Source: Microstegium vimineum (taxonomy: Eukaryota; Streptophyta; Magnoliopsida; Poales; Poaceae). From it: DNA of 64,000 nucleotides. Shown here piece by piece: positions 47,814 through 57,598 of this stretch. The translations under genes were made by a program, and so were the position numbers. The notes under the pieces are model-generated. The model saw only the letters and a list, made by a program, of their open reading frames with translations, had not been told where the DNA came from and made no database searches. Position 1 is the first letter of the stretch, and every line of letters begins with the position of its first letter. Location: assembly GCA_022036555.1 (NCBI GenBank), contig CM039119.1, positions 44,023,318 through 44,087,317 on the forward strand, in the 5' to 3' direction.

Positions 47814-49394
47814 GAAGAAGTATTTATGAAACTGCCTCTCCAGATCGGTCCATGTGATTACAGAGTTTGGAGGCAATGATATAAACCATGTGAATGCCGA
47901 TCCAGACAATGACGATGAGAACAATCTCACCCTCAGCTCTTCCCTGCTGGCTGCTTCTCCACACTGGATAATGAAGCGGTTGATGTGCTCCATCGTTGAC
48001 GTGTCATCTTGGCTAGAGAATTTAGTAAAATCAGACACCTTGTACCGATTCGGGAGAGGAATTAAGTCATACGACGAAGGATATGGCGTCCGATAAGAGT
48101 ATGTATTAACCTTGGGCTTAATGCTGAATTGTTCTTTCATTACTTCGGCAATCTTATCGGTCCAATATGCATCCTGATCTTGCCGACTCATTGGCTGATT
48201 GCTGACTGGTGGAGTCGGCTGATGTGCCCCTTCAGATCTTGGTAGAAGATGATGCAGAGTAATTGTCACGGGTGCAGCACCAGTCATCTGGACATTATGC
48301 ATCGACTGACTTACTGATGGATAATTTTGCACACTTACTGGATTATGTTGAGTCATCATGTTCATCGGTTGCTGTACCGATGACCTATTCTGAGTGTTTG
48401 TTGGACTTCCATACTGATACATTAGTATGTCAGGCTGTTGAACCGGCGGCTGACTGGTCCATCTAGTATTATAAATCATCAGTATGTGACTTACCGATGG
48501 CTGATAGCTGATTGGCGCCTGCTGTTCCTGCATCTTAGAGTAATCAACAAATTGGTTACCTTGATATGCTATTACCCCGGCTTGAGGATTTACCACCATA
48601 GGTTGACTTTCAGTTGCTATACTGTGTTGCATCGGCACAGAATTTGCCGATGGTGGCATCAGAGGTACTTTAGGAATCATCACTTGGAGATCGTCTGACG
48701 GTGTTTGCACAGTTGGAGAAGACATAGAGTAATGCATCATAGGGATCATCGGCTGTGATTGCATTGCCGATGCCGTGAAGCCCTTCCAAGCTGAATTGTC
48801 TCCCTGCACCAGATTGGAACCAGCAAATGGATTTTAAGGCATACCGTATCCCCACCAGTTGACGGGAGCTGGATGATTCTGGACAGCATGTCCCGATATT
48901 GTCGATGCCACCGGATCTGCACTAAGCTTGGTGACACTTTCAGGACTTGGCCTTGGCGGTGTAGCCATATCGGCAGACGGATCCACAGGAGTAGAAGACG
49001 TCATTGGAGCTGCCGATGTGTTTATAGATGCCAATCCAGGCTGATGATACGCTGGACCAACATACTGAGGTGCTTGTCTTTCTTTGAAAGATTGCATAAT
49101 AGCATTGTACACAGTATTGGACAACACATTGGAGTGGTTAATTAATGCTTGATTTAAGGCAGAATTAACCATCTCTTACAACTTACCAGGATTGGCATCA
49201 AACGTGACCTGCCGCGGCAACGGCGGATCTTGCTTCTGGATGGCCTCGCCGCTCCTGCTTAGGCTGAAGAACTTTAGATACAATTTCTTGTACTCCTCTA
49301 TAGCCCGCTCTATAACCAGCTTCTGATCACCTTTTAGATCGGCCTCGGAGACTTCGATGACGTTCCTCTGATTGATGTCAATATGATCACCCAT
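47814..49394 (-). pseudogene. gypsy gag, N-terminal part, with two stops
   Basis: The minus-strand ATG at 49394 opens gag. The frame continues through TAA at 49173-49175 and TAA at 48831-48833 to the copia junction at 47814. The first part is charged (EADLKGDQKLVIERAIEEYKK is the longest recognisable helix). The centre is Gln/Pro/Met-rich and low complexity. The last part is a retrotransposon gag domain (SAFTWFISLPPNSVITW, DLERQFHKYFF), cut off just after this motif. Both stops are TAA where CAA would be expected. The Gln-rich part could be mistaken for a transcription activator, but the gag domain and LTR neighbours decide. Confidence 0.88.
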
Positions 49395-49417
49395 GATAGA
49401 TGTATAATTTGTCCCAC

Positions 49418-49435
49418 CGGGTGTGCCAAAAGAGG
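49418..49435 (-). promoter_or_regulatory. primer-binding-site region of the gypsy element
   Basis: On the minus strand the 5' LTR end CAACA is followed by CCTCTTTTGGCACACCCGG, where the primer site must lie. The complementary tRNA was not assigned. Confidence 0.45.
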
Positions 49436-50437
49436 TGTTGGCACAAAAAACATCAAGATCTGCGAACACCTCGGGCTATTACCCGAATTCGATATCCAAA
49501 GGTGTGTCAGTCGATTTGACCAGTTAATCGACAAGGACGATAACTAGAACAAGATCCAAACAAGACAATGGCGATACGCCCGGATGTCAAGACTCAGACT
49601 TGATCAGGATAACTAGAGCAGAGCTGAACGAGACAACAGCGAGGCGCCCGAATGTCAAAGCTCATATTACTCCCACGCGGAACTTGCAAGAGTTTGACAG
49701 AGATCGAAGAGATACAGCCCGTCGAGACTTGAAGAACTCATAGATAAACTAAGACTAATGCAATAAAAGGGTAAATTGCAGTAAAAGTAAATAAGAGTAA
49801 TAGATTTGTTTGATGTATGATTTTATATTATTTTCTTCTCACGACCCCTAGGTACATATTTATACTCCAGCAAAAGGAGTTGTAGACAGATACAACTCGT
49901 ACCATTCCTAAACAAAACTCCTATTTTCAAGGAAATAATTGACCCGCGCAGGAGTCGAACCCAAATAACAATACTATTTTCCTAAACAGACACTTCTATT
50001 TTTAAGGAAACAAACGACTCGTGCAAGAGTCGGACTCAAACTGCCATAATAATACTAGTATAAGACCAGTTTCCTTATGTCTTCTCTTCAATGAAACTTT
50101 CCATCGACAGACTCTTTAATCCGCAACTTCCTTCTATTGTCATCGGCAATCTCCTGCTGACGTCGACCGCCACGTCACCCTGTGCCCATCGGCATCGTCT
50201 CCTTATCAGTAATACCTTCCGATCGGCAACTCTTCACCTCTACTGGTAACTTGTCTTTACCAATTAATTCCTATCGGCAAGAACCGTCAAGCTTCCATCG
50301 GCAACAAACTTATCCTTTCCGCAGTATTCACCCTCATCGGTAACGTTAATCGATAAATTGCCGATGCCGATAGAAAACAACTACCGATCAATGCAAGTCT
50401 TAGCTCATTTGACACATGCCAAAAAACGGTGTCAACA
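49436..50437 (-). repeat. 5' LTR of the gypsy element
   Basis: 1002 bp, TGTTGGCAC to GTGTCAACA, with intact TG/CA tips and a minus-strand TATAAATA at 49857-49864. It is the same length as the LTR at 22324-23325, with about 40 substitutions between them, mostly transitions. Confidence 0.94.
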
Positions 50438-50438
50438 C

Positions 50439-50799
50439 CTTATCATTCATCAAACAACCAAAAGCTGTTTGAAGTCTTGATTTGAAGCCAAACTCACGGT
50501 GTTTAGAATCATAGCAATCAGGCAAAACACCCTAAAACAATTAAATATGTCAACAACAAATGTCAAGAACCATGAACAATAATACTAATACAAATTAAAC
50601 AAACCTTCTGATTTCTTATATCCCTCAAAGCAGAAGCACTCAGCTTATTTTTCAATTCCTTTATCTTCTATAAAAACCACAAATCAACTACTAAAAATAA
50701 GAAAAACATTACACATATATAAATACAAACCTCCTTCTTGATGAATTGAAACAAAGCTTCATCCATTGAAGCTTCATCAGCATCATGAAAAGAACCCAT
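50439..50799 (-). pseudogene. Ulp1-like gene, 5' exons
   Basis: Minus-strand exon 1 (50731-50799) starts with ATG and encodes MGSFHDADEASMDEALFQF; exon 2 (50605-50667) encodes KELKNKLSASALRDIRNQK; exon 3 (50439-50531) encodes DCYDSKHREFGFKSRLQTAF and ends AAG. Each exon is a multiple of three, in phase 0, with GT donors and AG acceptors. The gypsy element begins one base past the end of exon 3, so exon 4 is now at 22241. These exons look undamaged. They form the N terminus of the protein whose protease end is at 15690. The true gene start could lie further upstream. Confidence 0.6.
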
Positions 50800-52683
50800 C
50801 AGCAAAACAAAAACAATCAGAATTAAACACAAAGTGGATCACAAAAAAAATACAACATGTTTGCTAGTGTTAGCTTCAGCTACCTTATAAAATAGAGGAA
50901 AACAAAAGGTAAAAAAACCTTTTCAAAAAACACACCACACACACACATAAGTGCTAGTGCTACCTACTGGATCACAAAAACAGACATCTTAGCTTATTTC
51001 TACAAGGCAAATGTAGAAATAAAAAAACTCTAAATAGCATCTAGAAAAATACACTCAGCTAAACTATAAAAGATAAATCACACACACAAGCTAGAAATGT
51101 ACACTCAACTCAATCAACATCAACAATAAAAACACTCCTGGTGCAAATCACATATGGCAAACACAACACAAGCAACATAGAGATCAAGATCAGCCTATAA
51201 AGATGATAAGACACAAAAATGCCTCAACATCAGCCTACTCAATACTGACCTGACTGATCAAACCAATGTCATGTCAATTCATGGTGCTGCTCTACAAAAG
51301 CTTTCAAAAACATAAAAAAATCCAAATGAAAAATCATAACAAACCACTTAGTAAAAGCACCTTCCTTCTACAATACTAAAAGGAACCAAACTGGACTACA
51401 CTTACAATTATAAATTCACTTAGGTTGACATAATAAGCAAGTCTGAATTCCACTAGGTTAATTAACATAATAATATTGTAATAACAATAATGGTCAGGCT
51501 AATGACAGTCGGACACATAATATGATAGACACATAACATGACAGGGCGTCCAGAAAAACAACTAGTAATCCTTATTCCCGAAAACCCGGTGAAGAACACA
51601 AAACTATCAAGTTACATCAATGTTAAAAGAAGGGACAGACAAGCAATCCGCGACATGCAAATACAGACAGTGGCAGAGCTCGACCGGAAATTTAGGTGGG
51701 ACATAATTTTCTTAATAACATCATATGGCCACACATGAATATCAAAGACAATCTATTAATTCAACAAAAAACAACTAAACAAGAGTAAAAAACAAAAAAA
51801 ATTAATCATGCAATACCGTCTGATAAAAAGCTCCCAAACAAGAGAGCATGGGTCACACAAAGTCCGATATGTACCCTGAAAATGCAAAGAGAGCAGCCTA
51901 ATAAACTGACAGCCTAATAAACCGTAGCCTGATTATTACAGAACAATTTCAACAATTTAACTGCAGACACAGTTGAGAAAATATCATAATGATTTTATTG
52001 TTGTGACAAACCAATATACAGGCTAAAAAAATGGACCCAATTCACTGAACATGAATCATTTATATTTTGAATAAACACTTGTGGATATGCCAAACAAAGT
52101 AGACGGGCAAATCGTAGGCTTCATCACTTGATAGCAACCATTGCTGAAGTCTGAAACAGCGTAGTAAGCACAGGAAACAGAGAAGCAAGTGTCAAATCAC
52201 AAACCAGACTGGAGAAGGACTTGACCACGAGAGAGGTGGGAGATCTCTGCAGCCGTCAGCGCAGGGGAACGTGTGGTGGGAGATCTCTGCGGCCGTCGGC
52301 GCAGGGGAACCAGGGTCGAGCTTCGTGTAACGGCGACGAGGAAGATCCTCTGCGGCAAACAGCACAGGAAAAGCAGGGCGTGAGGTTGCAAGTCACCCAC
52401 CGCACGCGCGACTGCTGAGGTAGCCGGTGGGCAGCGGCACAGGGGGAGTGCGTGGCGAGGCTCGTGCTCACCCTCCGCCGGCGTGACCCGTGTGACGGAG
52501 ATGGGAAGTGGAGTCGCCCAAGTGATTTGGGGAAAAGAAGAAAACAGGAAAAAAAGAGATGAGCGCGGTTTTCGGAAAAAGAGGGTTTGCGGGTTTCAGA
52601 TGTGCCAATTTTAGAATCCGCTAAGCTGAGTCTGCACCCGATAAAGCTGCACAAATCTTGAAGCACATCTAACAGCTCTCAAT
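50800..52683. other. right terminal region of the putative MULE, no certain gene
   Basis: AT-rich sequence upstream of the Ulp1-like gene, possibly its promoter and leader. The part at about 52200-52560 is GC-rich with a repeated GGGAGATCTCTGC(A/G)GCCGTC(A/G)GCG motif (52239 and 52277). Small open frames have no recognisable product. Confidence 0.45.
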
Positions 52684-52868
52684 CTGACAGATTCAAAAGG
52701 AGCAAATCAGTCGACAGACAAATAACAAAACCCTTATTTATTTTCTAATCCACACGAATAATAGCGCGACATATTTCTTATACTTTTCCTTTTTTTGAGA
52801 TGAATGGGCATCAATCCATGTATCATTTATACTCATCCTGTTCAGCTGGTGGAAAAGCCGCTTATTAA

Positions 52869-53057
52869 GGCCTTGTTTGGCCATGCTTCAGCATCGGCTC
52901 CCCGGCAGCTCCGACGGAGGAGCCGCACCAAACGCGCTAGATGGAGGAGCCATTTATATCCATGCTCCAGAGGAGCTGAAGCCCTTTTGCACACAGGGAG
53001 ACAGGGCCAAGATTTGCGTGAAGGAGCACCGTGAGAAGAGCCCGGCCAAACAAGACC
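52869..53057. mobile_element. Tourist-type MITE (PIF/Harbinger), 189 bp
   Basis: Flanked by TAA at 52866-52868 and 53058-53060. The termini GGCCTTGTTTGGCC and (inverted) GGTCTTGTTTGGCC are typical Tourist ends. The interior is GC-rich with GGAGCC / GGCTCC repeats. It has no coding capacity. Confidence 0.88.
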
Positions 53058-53123
53058 TAAATAGTGTTTTGTGAAAGAGAATAAATTAATTAAATAGTAT
53101 TCTATGAGAGAGAATAAACTAAA
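53058..53123 (+). repeat. two-copy tandem repeat, 33-bp unit
   Basis: TAAATAGTGTTTTGTGAAAG and TAAATAGTATTCTATGAGAG start two adjacent copies that both continue AGAATAAA. The first abuts the Tourist MITE. Confidence 0.75.
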
Positions 53124-53745
53124 CCAAGATGAAGTTCAAGCGAGTAGAGTATTAATCAAAGAAAAACATTACAAGGAGCCAGATAGCCCAAGAAGGAAAA
53201 ACAGTACAGAGGCCGAACTATAGGAAGTGGCAGCTAACAAGAAGATTGGCCAAGGATGCGCCTGCATGCAGCTGCAAGGCTTCAGGTTCTTGCCTCATCC
53301 TGAATTTGTTTGAGTCTAGTTCTCCTCGTGTTGTTTGGTTGATGGTTTTTGTGGCTGACAAGTTGACTGGTGCTGCTTTTAGTAGAGAAAAACAATATGG
53401 CATGATTGATTAGTTGAAGCGAACAAGGCTTCTATGATCCTTTTGGTCAAAAGTGCTGGCATTTCTTTCCTTCTAACCCCCCTTTGGAACTTCTTCTATT
53501 TGTCTTTTCTTTGAAAATGGACTATTTTCTAAAAAAATTATTGTACAATTTGGACGAAGGTCCTACGTTGCAAGGGGTACTAAATCTTCATGCGACGAGG
53601 AGGGAGTGAAGCTTCTATTTCAACATTCTGGCAGCTAATCGGATTGATGTCTACCGCTCTTTTTATCAATTTAGACTGCGACCAAGATCATGCTTGTAAT
53701 TTTGTAACCGTATAAAGAGCGAGCCGAGAGGCCAAGCACCCCAAA
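53124..53745. other. intergenic, no supported feature
   Basis: No gene recognised. It probably includes degraded upstream LINE sequence. Confidence 0.45.
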
Positions 53746-53749
53746 TCTA

Positions 53750-55790
53750 TCCAATGTTCCTTTGGAACTCTTTCAAAAAACCGCATGGGCACCATGTCCT
53801 CTCCCAATATGCTCTTCGACCTTGCAATTCTGATCGCCCGATCAATGATCTCGATTTGCTTGCTACACCGATCATTGAGGAAGAAGTTGACTTAGTTGTA
53901 AAGTGCATGCCCTCTAGCAAAGCGCCGGGGCTTGATGGCTTCAATGGTTTATTTCTGAAAAAATATTGGGAGTTCGTCAAAGGGAATTTCTGCACCTTGT
54001 GCTCAGATTTCTTCTCTGGTCATGCCAATTTAGAGTGCATCAACACCTCCTACATCACTTTGGTGCCAAAGAAGGACAGCCCGGAGACTGTCAGTGACTA
54101 TCGTCCTATATCACTTATGAATATTACAATCAAAGTCATCACCAAAATTCTAGCAGACAGATTGCATATGATTATTTTGCGGATTGTTCATCGGAATCAA
54201 TATGGGTTTATCTGATTGCACACAGTACAAGATTGTTTGGCCTGTAGTTATGAATACATACACCAGTGCCATTATTCACATAGAGAGATTTTAATTCTCA
54301 AACTTGACTTTGAGAAGGCGTTCACCACAGTGGAGCACTCAACAATTATTCAAACTCTGGCTCATTTGGGTTTCCTGGACAGATGGTTGCTCGGGGTTCA
54401 GACAATCCTTTCATCTGGTTCATTTGTAGTGCTACTCAATGGAGTGCCCTGCAAGTTTTTTAAATGCAAGCAAGGTGTTCGACAGGGCGACCCACTGTCT
54501 TCTTTCTTATTTGTACTTGCTGTAGAACTTTTGCAGATTCTAGTCAACCGAGCCTTTGCCATGAATTTACTTAAGATACCCATACCACAACCAAGTGATT
54601 ATTTCCCCATAATCTAGTACGCCGATGATACTCTTATGCTTCTTCAAGCTGATGCTATGCGTCTTCCTCAAATCATTGTTGCACAATTTTGCAGAATCAA
54701 TTGGGCTCAAAGTCAACTACATTAAGTCTCATATGTACTCCATCAATGTCTCCAATGAGAAAATGTTGCACCTCGCAAATACTTTTGGTTGTGACATAGG
54801 AACCATGGCATTCACCTATTTGGGTTTACCCATGGGTCCGACCAAGCCCCACATTCAAGATTTCACACCGAGGATGGACAAAGTTGAAAATGAGATTATC
54901 TGTGTGCTCGACTTGGTTGTACTACCCCGGTAGGTTAGAAATGGTTAACTCTTTAATATATCCGATCACCACATATTCTACGTGTACTGTCAAGTTGACA
55001 AAGGAAGTAATTGACAATATTGATAGAGAAGGGAGGTTTGGGTGTGATCAATCTTCGGCTATAGAACGATGCTCTCCTTTTAAACATCTAAACAAGTTTT
55101 ACAATAAGACATTTCATGGGTAAAGCTAGTTTAGAGTAAATATTATGACATCAAAGTACCCCATGCAGCAAAGGAAAAAGGCTTTTTTGGTGGAGAGATG
55201 TGTTGGGCCTTAACACCATTTTCCGAAGACTTGCCAAGTGTGTGAAATTGGAGGCCTGTTTTTGGGAGGACCTATGGTCCGAGTCAGTGCTGTCCCAAGA
55301 ATACCCAGGACTGGCTTCTTTTGCAACAAATGGTGATATATTAGTGATGTCAACTATGCAGGTTGAGGACCTTGACAATTTTTTTTTTCTCTCGCAGCAA
55401 GCATTCTCTAGGAGTTGGAGAACCTCCAGGTACAGCTGCAACTGATCCCATATGATGATACTGTGCCAATCTGGGGTACTAAATACACTTTGAAACACTT
55501 CTATTCTGATGTCTTCAGTACTGTGGAAGCACATCCAATTTTCAGAGCAGTCTGACGATCGCATTATTGCACCCGACGCATCAAGTTTTTTGCATGGCTA
55601 ATTCTAGTTGATCGGCTGAACACCAAATCAATGTTGAAAAGAAAACACTTGCACATACAAGACATTATCTTTTGTGTCATGTGGAATGGGCCTCTTGAGC
55701 ATCTGTTCTTTGCTTGCCCGTTTGCACAAGAATGCTGGGGAATTCGTATGGGATGGCTCGCTAACATCTCATGGATTGGTTAGCAAATGG
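53750..55790 (+). pseudogene. LINE (L1-type) ORF2 fragment: reverse transcriptase and zf-RVT
   Basis: Non-LTR reverse transcriptase blocks in order: MPSSKAPGLDGFNGLFLKKYW, VPKKDSPETVSDYRPISL, LILKLDFEKAF, GVRQGDPLSSFLFVLAVE and YADD at about 54620. The frame is interrupted by TGA at 54213-54215 and TAG at 54615-54617, then shifts at about 54660 and again near 54900. A C-terminal zinc-binding RVT-associated region is recognisable at about 55580-55770 (FFAWLILVDRLNTKSML ... HLFFACPFAQECW). No endonuclease domain is seen, so the copy is 5'-truncated or too decayed upstream. The 3' end and any poly-A tail were not resolved. Confidence 0.88.
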
Positions 55791-57019
55791 ACGCTTCAGC
55801 CTGCTAATGGATTGGGCTAGAATGGGTTAAACAGTTTGGGATGCACATAAGTTGTGTTAATAGCGGTGTGGGAATTATGGAAGATGTGCAATGACAAAGT
55901 TTTTGAGAGACAACGCTCAAGTCAGGATGTCTGATTAAATAATTTCAAAAATCAATATTATTTGCAAGCTATTGGCTTCAAAGATGAGTTGAGGTCATCT
56001 ATCTTTCTGTGTTTGGCTTAGATGCCTTTAGTTAATGACTTGTCTGTAAGGACGTTGCTTTTTCAATTTTAATTTTAATTTCTCACCGTGGGAACTCCCG
56101 CACAGTCTTTTGCCGTCTACAAAAACGAGAAGATGAAAATTAATTAGCTTGTCCGCAGAGCACGCGGAGTGCCGCGGGACCAAACCAGGTTCCAGATTAA
56201 TTAGCTTTATTAGGATGATGAAAATTCAGCATACCTCCAGAATTGCACATGGTAAAGCTGAGACTGCGTTTTAAGGTGTCCTTGGAATTTGGATCGTTGC
56301 TCGAGGAAGCTAGGCCTAATTCTGGCTGGGCTGCTCTGTGGACTGGAACCGGTGGAAGGCCGGTTTGCTGCTGGCTTTCACTTTCAGCCCAGGGCGTCCA
56401 AGTCATCAGCAAGGAAAAGTGCAGGACGCCCTCAAGTCCGTTCGGCGAATCGCCGGCAGAGCAACACCAGGTGTGCCGGGGATCCAGACGATAGGTGGGA
56501 AGGGCGAGGCGCTCGGTCGCCGCGGCGTATGCGCGAGCATCGCGCCGCGCGTTTGCCGGCGTGCGTGGGCTCGCGCGCCCGGTGTATGTGCTTGCCAGTG
56601 GGCAGGGCAGAAACCCGTGCTGCGGACCTGCGGTAGTGTGCCGTGCACGGGTCCTGTGGAAGAAGATGCTGGATGCTGCTAATCTCGCAACAAAAAAAAA
56701 AGATGTTGGCAAGGCGGCGATGCATTTACCAGGAGCAGTCCAACTAATCTGCTGCTCATCGCCTCATGCATGTTATTAGGTGATCAAATGCCGACTATCA
56801 ATTTATAGAGAGGCACTGCCGGTCCTATGGTTTCGAGGGGGCTCTGGTGAACTTGTCTCGATTGCCCCTCTAGACAATACATAAAATCTTATAATATATA
56901 GGTATTAATTTTACTTGTAAAGTGAAAGCAAATATGATAAAATATTTTTAATTTAATAGGTCTAATAATTATCTGAGAACAATATAGACTATAAAAGCAA
57001 TATATTTATACTTCTAAAA
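55791..57019. other. LINE tail and GC-rich spacer, no supported gene
   Basis: The part to about 56150 may be LINE 3' sequence. The part at about 56280-56650 is GC-rich and open in several frames on both strands, but none shows a domain, a splice pattern or consistent codon use. The rest is AT-rich. Confidence 0.45.
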
Positions 57020-57227
57020 CTAAGGAGGTGTTTGGGACTGCTGCAATTCACGTTTTTCAGTTTTGCTTTATTTTTTTAGCCAAACACTTTGAGTACGGTT
57101 CAAGAAAAAAGTGTGGAATTGTGAGAGCACCTAAAGAGGTGCTCCACAAACTCTAGTTTTTTGTGGAGCTACTTCACGGTAAAATTTGTGGAGCAGAGTT
57201 TGTAGAGCAGTCTCAAACACCTCTTAG
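57020..57227. mobile_element. MITE, about 208 bp, Tourist-like
   Basis: The left end CTAAGGAGGTGTTTGGGACTGC pairs with the inverted right end CTAAGAGGTGTTTGAGACTGC. Subterminal GTGGAGC motifs repeat inside. A TAA duplication is plausible but not exact. It sits about 370 bp upstream of the second UGT. Confidence 0.75.
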
Positions 57228-57598
57228 AAAGAATAGAACTATTTAAAGGTAAAAAAAACTTATGTATAACACGTTTTTTTATTGAATAAATTGATCTTCT
57301 TATCTTTTTTGGCTTCTTTTGTGGTTGGATAATTATGTGTCTCTCTTATCTCTTCTCGCTAGTTTGTTGATGATTATAGGACATGTATGTTTGTATGTCT
57401 AGGTTTGAGCCCCTCTCGCTTGGGGCGTCGACCGTCGCACCCCGTGCCCCCTAGGGCCGGCACTGTGGAGAGGAGGACCATTGTCTTAATTATAGTACTA
57501 CTATACACTCGTGAACCTCGTGGAGCAATATTATATGATATATTGCATGGCGAATGGACCTGTTGCTGTGTCTAGCAAGCTCGGGGACGTGCTCATAA

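Larger units (their letters stand above)
22324..50437 (-). mobile_element. Tat-lineage Ty3/gypsy retrotransposon with two nested insertions
   Basis: Two 1002-bp LTRs (22324-23325 and 49436-50437) in the same orientation are flanked by CCTTA at 22319-22323 and 50438-50442. On the minus strand the order is 5' LTR, gag, protease, RT, RNase H, a second archaeal-type RNase H, integrase, then an antisense plant-mobile-domain gene, purine tract and 3' LTR. An additional RNase H plus extra antisense ORFs are features of the Tat lineage (Retand/Ogre type). Removing the 3.6-kb LTR and the copia element leaves about 12.3 kb, a normal length. Stops and frameshifts in gag, RT and the antisense gene make it defective. 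By eye about 40 differences separate the LTRs. Confidence 0.92.
9606..52720. mobile_element. putative FAR1 + Ulp1 Mutator-like element (outer shell of nested elements)
   Basis: The left end at 9606-9643 and the inverted right end at 52684-52720 share TGTCTGTCGA, a GATTT core and AATCTGTCAG in the same order and spacing. Weaker similarity continues inward once the MITE at 9658-9861 is skipped. Between them are a plus-strand FAR1/MULE transposase pseudogene and a convergent minus-strand Ulp1-type protease gene, the pairing known from plant MULEs with ULP genes such as Kaonashi. Removing the solo LTRs at 10677 and 17750 and the gypsy element leaves roughly 10.5 kb. The exact tips and the 9-bp duplication were not resolved. 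The coding content is the stronger evidence; the ends are tentative. Confidence 0.5.

Noticed and set aside
47814..48809. Gln/Met/Pro-rich protein resembling a transcriptional activator
   Set aside because: Ends in a retrotransposon gag domain, in frame with upstream gag and adjacent to the gypsy LTR.
56197..56779. Possible small GC-rich gene with frames up to 171 aa on both strands
   Set aside because: Several overlapping frames, no recognised domain, no clear start context or splice signals.
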